A program made the position numbers and the translations under genes. Shown piece by piece: positions 32,188 through 40,116 of a DNA stretch of 64,000 nucleotides. The notes beneath the pieces were generated by a model. The model did no database searches, had not been told where the DNA came from, and saw nothing but the letters and a program-made list of their open reading frames with translations. This DNA comes from Bacteroidales bacterium (GTDB lineage: Bacteria; Bacteroidota; Bacteroidia; Bacteroidales; F082). The DNA lies in the NCBI GenBank assembly GCA_017460915.1, contig JAFUAA010000048.1, positions 107,762 to 171,761 of the forward strand, given 5' to 3'. Position 1 is the stretch's first letter, and every line of letters starts with the position of its first letter.

Positions 32188-32763
32188 ATGAAAACTGTAT
32201 CATTGAGCGGTTCTCTCCGCGAGAACGTAGGGAAAAAGGATACTAAGGCTTTGCGTAATGCCGAGATGGTTCCATGTGTCATGTACGGCTCTGGTGAGCA
32301 GCAAATCCACTTTGCCACCTCCGAGAAGAACTTCACCAAGATTCTCTTCACCCCCGAGACCTACATCATCGATTTCGATGTCAACGGCAAGGTGTACAAG
32401 ACCATCCTGCAAGACATCCAGTATCACCCTGTGACCGACAAGGTGCTGCATGCCGACTTCCTCATCGTAAAGGAAGACAAGCCGATCACCGTTACGCTTC
32501 CTATCGCTTTGGAAGGCTCAGCTGCCGGTGTGATGCGTGGCGGCAAACCCAAGATGGGTGCCAAGAAGGTGAAGGTCTGTGGTCTGATCAAGGACCTGCC
32601 GGACTACATCAAAGTCAACATCAGCAATGTGAACATCAACGAGGCCATCAAGGTGAAGGATCTCAACGTTGAGAACGTCACCCCGATTACTCCGGGTTAC
32701 ACTGTCATTTTCGCCGTCAACGCCGCCCGTGGCGCCGTTGTGACCGAAGAAACGGAAGAGTGA
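32188..32763 (+). CDS. rplY: 50S ribosomal protein L25 (Ctc type)
   Basis: A 191-residue L25/TL5/Ctc protein, binding 5S rRNA. N-terminal L25 domain: SLSGSLRENVGKKDTKALRN, VPCVMYGSGEQ, and VYKTILQDIQYHPVTDKVLHADFL. The C-terminal beta domain includes VTLPIALEGSAAGVMRGGKP and VNISNVNINEAIKVKDL. The extended, two-domain form is usual in Bacteroidota. A strong terminator follows at once. Confidence 0.95.
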   Translation: MKTVSLSGSLRENVGKKDTKALRNAEMVPCVMYGSGEQQIHFATSEKNFTKILFTPETYIIDFDVNGKVYKTILQDIQYHPVTDKVLHADFLIVKEDKPITVTLPIALEGSAAGVMRGGKPKMGAKKVKVCGLIKDLPDYIKVNISNVNINEAIKVKDLNVENVTPITPGYTVIFAVNAARGAVVTEETEE

Positions 32764-32784
32764 TTTTTTGTTTTCATAATGAAG

Positions 32785-32809
32785 GGCCGTCTTCGGGCGG
32801 CCTTTTTTA
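32785..32809 (+). terminator. Rho-independent terminator after rplY
   Basis: Stem GGCCGTC / GGCGGCC around the tetraloop TTCG (32785-32802), followed by seven T. Textbook form, 21 bases after the stop. Confidence 0.92.
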
Positions 32810-32850
32810 GTTGGCAGTTATCAGTTGTTTAAGATGTCATTAATTAGTCG

Positions 32851-32858
32851 TATTTTTG
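32851..32858 (+). promoter_or_regulatory. -7 box of pth
   Basis: TATTTTTG on the plus strand, 41 bases before ATG 32900. It lies inside a longer frame that could begin at 32834, which argues for the later start. Confidence 0.6.
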
Positions 32859-32899
32859 CACGGATTTTCCGCGGAAGAAAAAACAAAGAACCTGACAAA

Positions 32900-33463
32900 A
32901 TGAAATACCTGATTGCCTGTTTGGGAAACATCGGCACCGAGTACGACAACACGCGCCATAACGTCGGTTTCAAGATTGCCGACCGCTTGGCGAAAGATTT
33001 GGATGGGACTTTCACCACCAACCGCCTTGCCCAGACTTCGGAGCTGAAATACAAGGGCAAGACCTTGGTCGTCATCAAGCCGACGACCTATATGAACCTC
33101 AGCGGCAAGGCAGTGAAATATTGGCTGCAACAGGAAAAGATTCCCATTGAGAATCTGCTCGTCGTCAACGACGACATCGCCTTGCCTTTCGGGACGTTGC
33201 GCCTTCGCAAGCAAGGTGCCGATGGCGGCCATAACGGGCTGACCGATATCATCGAGAAATTGGGTACCAACGTGTTTTGCCGGCTGCGTTTCGGCTTGGG
33301 CGACGACTATCCGCGTGGCCGACAAATCGATTTCGTCCTCGGCCAATGGAAAGCCTCCGAAGAACCTGTCGTCGACGAAAAAGCTGATGTGGCTGTCGAA
33401 ATCATCAAGAGTTTCGTCACGCAAGGTCCGGATAGGACGATGAATCTGTTTAATAAGCGTTAA
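32900..33463 (+). CDS. pth: Peptidyl-tRNA hydrolase
   Basis: A 187-residue Pth that frees tRNA from dropped-off peptidyl-tRNA. Starting at ATG 32900 (MKYLIACLGN), catalytic residues fall at standard numbers: Asn10 (LGN), His20 (NTRHNVGF) and the Asp of VNDDIALPFG; further KPTTYMNLSGKAV and GGHNGLTDI. An in-frame ATG at 32834 would add a basic 22-residue leader, but a TAnnTTTG promoter box lies between, so I reject it. The 3' end overlaps the convergent methyltransferase gene by 4 bases. Confidence 0.93.
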   Translation: MKYLIACLGNIGTEYDNTRHNVGFKIADRLAKDLDGTFTTNRLAQTSELKYKGKTLVVIKPTTYMNLSGKAVKYWLQQEKIPIENLLVVNDDIALPFGTLRLRKQGADGGHNGLTDIIEKLGTNVFCRLRFGLGDDYPRGRQIDFVLGQWKASEEPVVDEKADVAVEIIKSFVTQGPDRTMNLFNKR

Positions 33464-34635
33464 TCTTTTTCCTCAGCTTCCCGAGCCTTCTTGTCCTTCA
33501 ATGAGCCTTCGAAAATGTCGAAACGGACGAAGCGGCATTCCAACGGACCGTTCCAAATCGGAATTTTGGCGGTAGGCTTCAACCCGACGTGCTTCAAAGC
33601 TACGGCATCATCGGTGATAAGCCAGCAATGGAAGCCTTGGAAGTTGTGCTTCAGTGTGCTACCGATTTCCTCATAAAGTTGGTCGATGTCGTCTTCCTCG
33701 AGGCGGTCGCCGTAGGGCGGATTGATGATGAGGATGCCGCCGCCTTCGGGTGGGGTGAGGTCGTGCATGTCCTTTTTCATCAGGTGGATGTCGTGTTGCA
33801 AGTGGGCGTAGTTGATGTTGCCCTCGGCAATGGCGACAGCCTTCGGCGAGCGGTCGGAGGCCCAAATCTCGAAGTCGAAGTCGCAGATGTTGGCGTCGGC
33901 TTCTTGGCGGATGCGTTGCCAGAGGTCGGCGTCGTAGTCGTCCCATTTCATGAAGCCCCACTGCTTGCGGTAGTATCCGGGTGGGATTTTCATCGCGTAC
34001 ATGGCCGCCTCGATGGGTAGCGTTCCCGAGCCGCACATGCAGTCGAGGAAGTTGCAGTCGGCCTTCCAGCCCGAGAGCTGGATGAGGCCGGCGGCCAGCA
34101 CCTCGTTCATCGGAGCCTTGTCGACTTGCTTGCGGTAACCGCGATGGTGCAGGCTCTCGCCTGAGCTGTCGAAAAGAATCGTCGCTTTGTCCTCGCGGAT
34201 GTGCAGGTTGATGCGCAGGTCGGGGTTGAGTGTGTTGATGCTGGGTCGGATGCCGTAGACGTCGCGGAACTGGTCGACAATGGCGTCCTTTACGGTAAGG
34301 GCGGCATATTGCGAATGGGTGAAGAAGCGTCCGCTTGTCACGGCATCAACGCAGAAGGTCTGGTCGGTGCGGAGCAGCTCGCACCAGTTGATTTCCTTCA
34401 CTTTATTATATAGGTCGTCGGGATTCTTGGCGAAGAAGTTCTTGAAAGGTTTCAGCACCTTGAGGGCGGTGCGCACCTCGTAATTGATGCGGTACATCAG
34501 TTCCTTGTTGCCTTCGCAGATGACGGCACGGTGCATGCAGCGCACGTTTTTTGCCCCAAGGGCCTTGATTTCGGCGGCCAGCACGTCTTCGAGGCCAGCG
34601 GCGGTTTTGGTGATTAATTGGTAATTGTCTTCCAC
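33460..34635 (-). CDS. THUMP-domain class I RNA methyltransferase (RlmL N-terminal-like)
   Basis: A 391-residue methyltransferase. THUMP region at about residues 1-165 (LITKTAAGLEDVLAAEIKALG, and NLHIREDKATILFDSSGESLHHRGYR), then a Rossmann catalytic domain with FLDCMCGSGTLPIEAA and the N6/N2-type motif IINPPYGDRL. This matches the family of RlmL/YcbY N-terminal half (23S m2G2445) and related YpsC. The exact site is inferred. Divergent from the S46 peptidase gene. Confidence 0.9.
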   Translation of the reverse strand: MEDNYQLITKTAAGLEDVLAAEIKALGAKNVRCMHRAVICEGNKELMYRINYEVRTALKVLKPFKNFFAKNPDDLYNKVKEINWCELLRTDQTFCVDAVTSGRFFTHSQYAALTVKDAIVDQFRDVYGIRPSINTLNPDLRINLHIREDKATILFDSSGESLHHRGYRKQVDKAPMNEVLAAGLIQLSGWKADCNFLDCMCGSGTLPIEAAMYAMKIPPGYYRKQWGFMKWDDYDADLWQRIRQEADANICDFDFEIWASDRSPKAVAIAEGNINYAHLQHDIHLMKKDMHDLTPPEGGGILIINPPYGDRLEEDDIDQLYEEIGSTLKHNFQGFHCWLITDDAVALKHVGLKPTAKIPIWNGPLECRFVRFDIFEGSLKDKKAREAEEKD

Positions 34636-34651
34636 GGGATGAAATTTTCGG

Positions 34652-34681
34652 CAAAAGTACGGAATTATTTCCTATCTTTGC
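34652..34681. promoter_or_regulatory. Divergent promoters of the methyltransferase and S46 peptidase genes
   Basis: Minus strand TACTTTTG (34659-34652) and plus strand TATCTTTG (34674-34681). The plus-strand start would give a leader of about 55 nt before ATG 34743. Confidence 0.6.
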
Positions 34682-34742
34682 AAATTCATTAGCGATTGAA
34701 TAGTTTTATATCAAGTTAAATAACAGTAATTTACATCAATCA

Positions 34743-36956
34743 ATGAAAAAAGTATTTGGAATCATCGCGATGGCCATCATGGTTTCGGTGGGTCGCGTGT
34801 ATGCCGATGAAGGCATGTGGCTCCCGATGTTCGTCGAGCGCCTGAACTATGTTGACATGCAGAAGATGGGGCTGCAACTGACCCCTGAGGAGCTTTACAG
34901 CATCAACCACAGCAGCTTGAAGGACGCCATCGTGGGCCTCGGCAGCGATGCCATGCCGCGCGGTTTTTTCTGCACCGGTGAAATCGTCAGCGAACACGGC
35001 TTGCTGTTCACCAACCACCACTGCGGCTACAGCGCCGTGCAAAAGCTCAGCTCCGATGAGCACGACTACCTCCGCGACGGCTTCTGGGCCAAGAACTACG
35101 GCGAAGAACTGCCCGCTCCCGACATGACGGCCAGCTTCCTCGTCCGCATGGAAGACGTCACCAAGGACATCCTCGGTGTGGTCACCGACGACATGGACTA
35201 TCAGGACCAACAGACTGCCATCCGCAAGAAAATCAAGGAGATGGAGACCGCTGCCTCGGAAGACGGCAAGTACAATCCTGTCATCAAAGGCTTCTTTGAG
35301 GGCAACGAGTACTACATGTTTGTCTATCAGGTTTATACCGACGTGCGTCTCGTGGGCGTGGCCAACTCTTCGATTGGCAAGTTCGGCGGCGACACCGACA
35401 ACTGGATGTGGCCTCGCCACACTGGCGACTTCTCCATCTTCCGCGTCTATGCCGGTAAGGACGGTCAACCCGCTGCCTACAGCAAGGACAACGTGCCGCT
35501 GACGCCCAAGCACCACCTGCCCATCAGCCTCGATGGCGTGGAGAAGGACGACTTCACTATGATTTGGGGCTTCCCCGGCAGCACCGAGCGCTACATGTCG
35601 AGCTACGGCATCGACTACAACGTGGACACCTTCTATCCCACCATCGTCGACATCTTCGGCAAGCAACTCGAAGTGATGGAAGAGTACATGAAGGCCGACG
35701 AGCACATCAACTTGATGTATGCCGACAACCACGCTGGCCTGGCCAACACCTGGAAGAACTTCATCGGGCAAATCACCATGCTGCGCAAGAACAAGGTGAG
35801 CGAGACCAAAGTGGCCCTGGAGAAAGACTTCACCAACTGGGTGAACAAAAACAACAAGACCGAGTACAAGCAAGCCCTGCCCAACCTGAAGCAAGCCTAC
35901 AAGACTTTGGGCGAAGTGGCCAAGTATGTCTATTATCCCAATTTCGTGGCTCAGGCCGGTCCCGCTGGCATTGCCGCCCAATTTGGTTCTTACTATCAAG
36001 CTTATCTCGACAAGGACAAGGACGCCCAAGAGATGTCGCTGATGATGCTCCAAGCCATGGACGTTGACGGCCTCTTTGCCGAGACCGACCCGCAAGTGGA
36101 GAAGAAGACCTTTGCCGAGATGCTGAAGACCTACAAGAACGCCTTCAAGACCGAGGAACTGCCTGAAATCTACACGATTATCGACAAGAAATTCAAGGGC
36201 GACATCGACGCTTTTGCCGACGAGGTCTACACTAAGTCCATCTTCGCCACGCCCGAGAGCATCAAGGCTTTCCTGGCCAAGCCCAACCCGAAACAGATCG
36301 GCAAGGATTATGCCTACATCATGAACACCTCGATGATGGAAGTCATCATGGGTGCCATGGGCGGCTATCGCGAAGCCATGCAAGCCGTCAGCGAGAACGA
36401 CCACGTCTTCGTGAAAGGCCTGCGTGAGTACTACGCCGCCACCCAGCCTGGCAAGAGCCTCTATCCCGATGCCAACTCGACCATGCGTATGAGCTACGGC
36501 TCCGTCCAAGATTACATGCCCGCCGATGCCGTGCACTACGATTTCGTCTGCACCGCCAACGGTATCCTTGAGAAATATGTGCCTGGCGACTACGAATTTG
36601 ACGCTCCCAAGCGCCTCATCGACCTTATCGAGAAGAAGGACTTCGGCACCTATGCCGACGACAACGGCGAACTCATCGTGTGCTTCCTGTCGACCAACGA
36701 CATCACGGGCGGCAACTCCGGCAGCCCCATCATGAATGGCAAGGGCGAACTGCTCGGCCTCGCCTTCGACGGCAACTGGGAAGCCATGAGCGGCGACGTC
36801 AACTTTGAGCCCAAACTGCAGCGCACCATCAACGTCGACATCCGCTACGTGCTCTTCGTCATCGACAAGTACGCCGGAGCCACCAACATCATCGACGAAC
36901 TCGACATCCGCAAGGGCGAACCTAAGCCGCTGCGCGTGGAAGAGGAAAAGATTTAA
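34743..36956 (+). CDS. S46 family dipeptidyl-peptidase (DPP7/DPP11 type)
   Basis: A 737-residue secreted serine peptidase removing N-terminal dipeptides from peptides taken into the periplasm. Signal peptide at about 1-21. The catalytic His lies in LLFTNHHCGY (about 90-96), and the catalytic Ser659 in GGNSGSPIMN, followed by GLAFDGNWEAMSGD. Length and the C-terminal FEPKLQRTINVDIRYVLFVID match DPP7/DPP11 enzymes that feed asaccharolytic or proteolytic Bacteroidales. I cannot separate DPP7 (hydrophobic P1) from DPP11 (acidic P1) with certainty. The whole opposite strand is also open, an effect of codon usage. Confidence 0.93.
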   Translation: MKKVFGIIAMAIMVSVGRVYADEGMWLPMFVERLNYVDMQKMGLQLTPEELYSINHSSLKDAIVGLGSDAMPRGFFCTGEIVSEHGLLFTNHHCGYSAVQKLSSDEHDYLRDGFWAKNYGEELPAPDMTASFLVRMEDVTKDILGVVTDDMDYQDQQTAIRKKIKEMETAASEDGKYNPVIKGFFEGNEYYMFVYQVYTDVRLVGVANSSIGKFGGDTDNWMWPRHTGDFSIFRVYAGKDGQPAAYSKDNVPLTPKHHLPISLDGVEKDDFTMIWGFPGSTERYMSSYGIDYNVDTFYPTIVDIFGKQLEVMEEYMKADEHINLMYADNHAGLANTWKNFIGQITMLRKNKVSETKVALEKDFTNWVNKNNKTEYKQALPNLKQAYKTLGEVAKYVYYPNFVAQAGPAGIAAQFGSYYQAYLDKDKDAQEMSLMMLQAMDVDGLFAETDPQVEKKTFAEMLKTYKNAFKTEELPEIYTIIDKKFKGDIDAFADEVYTKSIFATPESIKAFLAKPNPKQIGKDYAYIMNTSMMEVIMGAMGGYREAMQAVSENDHVFVKGLREYYAATQPGKSLYPDANSTMRMSYGSVQDYMPADAVHYDFVCTANGILEKYVPGDYEFDAPKRLIDLIEKKDFGTYADDNGELIVCFLSTNDITGGNSGSPIMNGKGELLGLAFDGNWEAMSGDVNFEPKLQRTINVDIRYVLFVIDKYAGATNIIDELDIRKGEPKPLRVEEEKI

Positions 36957-36960
36957 TCCT

Positions 36961-37030
36961 GTAGAGACGCGATTCATCGCGTCTCAAAAACACCACATTG
37001 TCCATGAGATGCGATGAATCGCGTCTCTAC
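36961..37030. repeat. Paired GAGACGC repeats forming a 25-bp inverted repeat
   Basis: 36961-36985 (starting GTAGAGACGCGATTCATCGC) and 37006-37030 are inverted copies matching at 24 of 25 positions, each also internally palindromic; spacer 20 bases. Begins 4 bases after the S46 stop. Confidence 0.8.
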
Positions 37031-37038
37031 AACGAAAA

Positions 37039-37072
37039 AACAACCGCTTGTCATGCAGGCGGTTGTTTTTTT
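37039..37072 (+). terminator. Rho-independent terminator after the S46 peptidase gene
   Basis: 9-bp stem AACAACCGC (37039-37047) / GCGGTTGTT (37059-37067), with T continuing to 37072. Confidence 0.85.
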
Positions 37073-37102
37073 GTCTATTTTTGCAGAAAATCAATCTGAC
37101 AA

Positions 37103-38926
37103 ATGAGGACATATTGGACGTTTTTATTGGCCTTTTTTGTGTTTCCGCTTTTGGGTTGGGCGCAAAACGACACGGTTATCTTTTCGGCCTCGGGCGGCTT
37201 CTATGAGGATGTGCTCTCGTTGGAACTATACAATTACTATCCTCAAAACCATATCCGTTACACCACCAACGGCAACCGGCCTACGGCGGTATCAACGGTT
37301 TACGAAGGCCCGTTGGTTTTGGATGAGCATTTATATTCCAAGTCTGACATTTACACCATCCAAATCTCGCCTGACGATTTGGTTTACATCCCCGATTCCA
37401 TCCAACATTGCATCGTCATCCGCGCAGCGGTGTTCGACGAAAACGACAGCTGCATCAGTGCGGTGAAGACCAACAGCTATTTCATCCGCGCGTTGGGTTG
37501 CGACACACACGGCTTGCCTACTGTTTCGCTTTGCGCCGACTCGCTGGATTTGTTTGATTACGAGACGGGAATATTAGTTCCAGGCGCAGGATTTGACACC
37601 CTTGATCCTCTACACACTGGCAATTATTACATACATGGCAGGGACTGGGAACGGTTGTGCCACATAGAGTTTTATGACTATATTGACAACGATGGCATCA
37701 ATCAGGATTGTGGATTGAGGACACACGGCAACTTGTCGCGGCGCTATCCTTCAAAAGGATTGAAGGTTTATGCCCGTCAGGAGTATGGGAAGAAAAGGTT
37801 CAAATACAGTTTTTTCAACGAGCCTGTGATAAACAGTTACAATCATTTGGTGCTCAAGCCGTTTGCTCTTGGTTGGCCCTTTGCGGGTATACAAGACTAC
37901 ATGTGCAACAAACTTGCCCTACAGCTTGGTTTGCCTTCGCCGAATAGCCGTCCGGTCATCTTGTATTTGAATGGCGAGTATTGGGGTGTGTATTTCCTCC
38001 AAGAGAAAATGGACGAGGACTTTTTGGAAGACCATTTTGAAACCAATCCCGACAACTGCAATATCATTGGAGATTGGCATGGAATCGTGGAATGTGGCAA
38101 CAATTTCAACTTCATGCAAATGTTGAACTGGTTCCAAAACTTAACTCTGGTGGATGACGAAGCTTATCAGCACGTTTGCGAGTTGATTGACATCGACAAC
38201 TACATCGACTACATGGTGTTCGAGACCTTCGTTGCTAACTGGGATTGGCCTTTCAATAACATGCGCTGCTGGCAGGAAGGCAACGGCAAATGGAAATGGA
38301 TGTTCTTTGACGGTGATGCCGCGCTCATCTCTAGCACCTTCGATGTCTTTGCCAATGCTGCGGTCTATACGCCACCGTTGGCTTGGGACAATTACCCCGA
38401 GGCTAAACTAGTGTTCGGTAAATTGCTTGAAAATCCGCAATTCAAGACGGCGTTCAAGACGAGGGCGATGGAATTGTGTGAAGGGATGTTCCTTTTCGAA
38501 AACACATATCCGCTGTATCAAAGCATCGTTGATACACTGCGCCCCAACGTAAACGGTCACGTACACCGTTTCGGGAATCCTTCCTCGATAGATGCTTGGG
38601 AAAATGGCAACTTGTACATCTATGGTTTCCTTTCCCATCGGGTTGAGACCTTTTGGGAGAATTGGTACGGTTTTGTGGATTTGTACGACCATGCTGTAGA
38701 GAAGGTATGCGTTTACCCTAATCCTTCCTCAGGCGTGATACATCTCAGTTTCGATGCTGATATTTCTGACGCTAATGAAATTGTCATCTTTGACCTGATG
38801 GGAAGAAAAGTTTTCGCCGCGTCATGTTTGCCGAATAGTAACGGAATCACCATTAATCCTAAGTTGCCGGCAGGTATCTATGTGCTGAAAGTCGGGAATT
38901 TCGTGCAACGGATTGTAAGGTATTAG
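37103..38926 (+). CDS. CotH-kinase-family secreted protein with T9SS sorting domain
   Basis: A 607-residue secreted protein: signal peptide (about 1-20, ending GWAQ), a chitobiase/Fn3-like N-terminal domain (IRYTTNGNRPTAVSTVYEGP), a CotH kinase-like domain (CGLRTHGNLSRRYPSKGLKVYAR, YLNGEYWGVYFLQEKMDEDF, KWKWMFFDGD), and a C-terminal type A sorting domain of the type IX secretion system (VYPNPSSGVIHL, VIFDLMGRKVF, LPAGIYVLKVG). CotH-like enzymes phosphorylate proteins in Bacillus spores; here cell-surface display is predicted. A TATTTTTG promoter box lies at 37076-37083, directly after the preceding terminator. Confidence 0.9.
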   Translation: MRTYWTFLLAFFVFPLLGWAQNDTVIFSASGGFYEDVLSLELYNYYPQNHIRYTTNGNRPTAVSTVYEGPLVLDEHLYSKSDIYTIQISPDDLVYIPDSIQHCIVIRAAVFDENDSCISAVKTNSYFIRALGCDTHGLPTVSLCADSLDLFDYETGILVPGAGFDTLDPLHTGNYYIHGRDWERLCHIEFYDYIDNDGINQDCGLRTHGNLSRRYPSKGLKVYARQEYGKKRFKYSFFNEPVINSYNHLVLKPFALGWPFAGIQDYMCNKLALQLGLPSPNSRPVILYLNGEYWGVYFLQEKMDEDFLEDHFETNPDNCNIIGDWHGIVECGNNFNFMQMLNWFQNLTLVDDEAYQHVCELIDIDNYIDYMVFETFVANWDWPFNNMRCWQEGNGKWKWMFFDGDAALISSTFDVFANAAVYTPPLAWDNYPEAKLVFGKLLENPQFKTAFKTRAMELCEGMFLFENTYPLYQSIVDTLRPNVNGHVHRFGNPSSIDAWENGNLYIYGFLSHRVETFWENWYGFVDLYDHAVEKVCVYPNPSSGVIHLSFDADISDANEIVIFDLMGRKVFAASCLPNSNGITINPKLPAGIYVLKVGNFVQRIVRY

Positions 38927-38945
38927 GCGGAATTTTTGTTTTTAT

Positions 38946-38982
38946 GTAGAAAAAATTATTACTTTTGCATAATTATTTCTAC
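38946..38982. promoter_or_regulatory. 14-bp inverted repeat around the -7 box of an ATPase gene
   Basis: Arms GTAGAAAAAATTAT (38946-38959) and ATAATTATTTCTAC (38969-38982) pair at 13 of 14 positions. The spacer holds most of the -7 element TACTTTTG (38960-38967). A bound repressor would cover the promoter. Confidence 0.65.
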
Positions 38983-38993
38983 GTAAAATTGAT

Positions 38994-40112
38994 ATGAATC
39001 CATTTGTCACCAAAGGCTATGTTTCCGCTAAGTATTTCTGCGACAGGGAGAAAGAAAGCCAAAAACTGCTCCACGAACTCGAAAACGGTAACGATGTGGC
39101 ACTGATTGCGACGCGCAAAATCGGCAAGTCGGGACTGGTGCAGCATTGCTTCAACACTTTCGACTTGGAAAAAGACTATAACCTGTTCTTCATCGACTTT
39201 TACGCGACGGGGACGCTGCGCGAGATGGTCTATATGATGAGCCGTTCCATCGTGAACGCCTTGGCGCCGAAAGGCACCTTTTGGCTGCAACGTTTCAGCG
39301 CGGCAGTCAGGTCGTTGTCGTTGGTGATGACCACCGACTTGGCTGGTGTGCCCAAACTCAACCTTCAGTTAGGCGAATTGCGCGAGCCTTACGTCACCTT
39401 GGAGGAAATCTTCGACTATCTCGAACATTCGGAAAAGCCTAATATTGTGGCCATTGACGAGTTCCAGCAGATTGCCAAGTATCCCGAAAAGAACGTGGAA
39501 GCCCTGCTGCGGACCTACGTGCAGAACTGCCACAACACCAAGTTCATCTTCGCTGGCAGCCAACGCCATCTGATGGGTGACATCTTCACCAGTGCGGCGC
39601 ATCCGTTTTACCAAAGCACCTCTGTCATGCATTTGGGGCCTATTGACAAGGAGAAATACCGCGCGTTTGCCTGTGGGCTGTTTGCTGAGGCGGGCAAAAA
39701 TCTGAATCCCAGCGTGATATACGAACTTTACAATCGTTTCGAGGGCATCACGTGGTATATGCAAAAGACGCTGAATGCCTTGTATGCCTTGCCCAACGAG
39801 ACGCAAGACTATGGTTTGGCCGAGATGGAAGAAGCCATCAGCAACATCATCGAATCAAACGACTTCACTTTTGCCGAAAAGATGATTCAACTTCCTGAAA
39901 AACAGAAAGAACTGCTTTTGGCCATCAACCAAGAAGGCAAGGCGCAGAAAATCACTTCGGTCAACTTTGTGAAACGACACAAGATTTATTCGACGAGTAC
40001 GGTGCAATCGGCTTGCAACGGCTTGTTGGACAAGGAGTTCATCACCGAAGAGAATGGAGTCTATTCGGTTTACGACAAGTTTTTCGATATTTGGTTGAGA
40101 GAAAACTATTGA
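38994..40112 (+). CDS. AAA-type ATPase, archaeal-ATPase-like
   Basis: A 372-residue ATP-binding protein. The P-loop region is ALIATRKIGKSGLVQH (about 36-51, a variant GxxxxGKS), Walker B is NIVAIDEFQQI (about 150-160), and FIFAGSQRHLM follows as sensor. Residues 290-372 form a winged-helix-like end (KIYSTSTVQSACNGLLDKEFI, VYDKFFDIWLREN) as in the MJ/archaeal ATPase-like group. Role unknown; like the DUF4143 ATPase at 2639-3760 it stands alone behind a palindrome-covered promoter. Ends 4 bases before the GH16-like gene, so it may be cotranscribed with it. Confidence 0.8.
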   Translation: MNPFVTKGYVSAKYFCDREKESQKLLHELENGNDVALIATRKIGKSGLVQHCFNTFDLEKDYNLFFIDFYATGTLREMVYMMSRSIVNALAPKGTFWLQRFSAAVRSLSLVMTTDLAGVPKLNLQLGELREPYVTLEEIFDYLEHSEKPNIVAIDEFQQIAKYPEKNVEALLRTYVQNCHNTKFIFAGSQRHLMGDIFTSAAHPFYQSTSVMHLGPIDKEKYRAFACGLFAEAGKNLNPSVIYELYNRFEGITWYMQKTLNALYALPNETQDYGLAEMEEAISNIIESNDFTFAEKMIQLPEKQKELLLAINQEGKAQKITSVNFVKRHKIYSTSTVQSACNGLLDKEFITEENGVYSVYDKFFDIWLRENY

Positions 40113-40116
40113 CATT

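Noticed and set aside
34740-36977. 745-codon open frame on the minus strand over the S46 peptidase
   Set aside because: Mirror of a clear S46 peptidase with signal peptide and active-site motifs; the antisense text is low in complexity.
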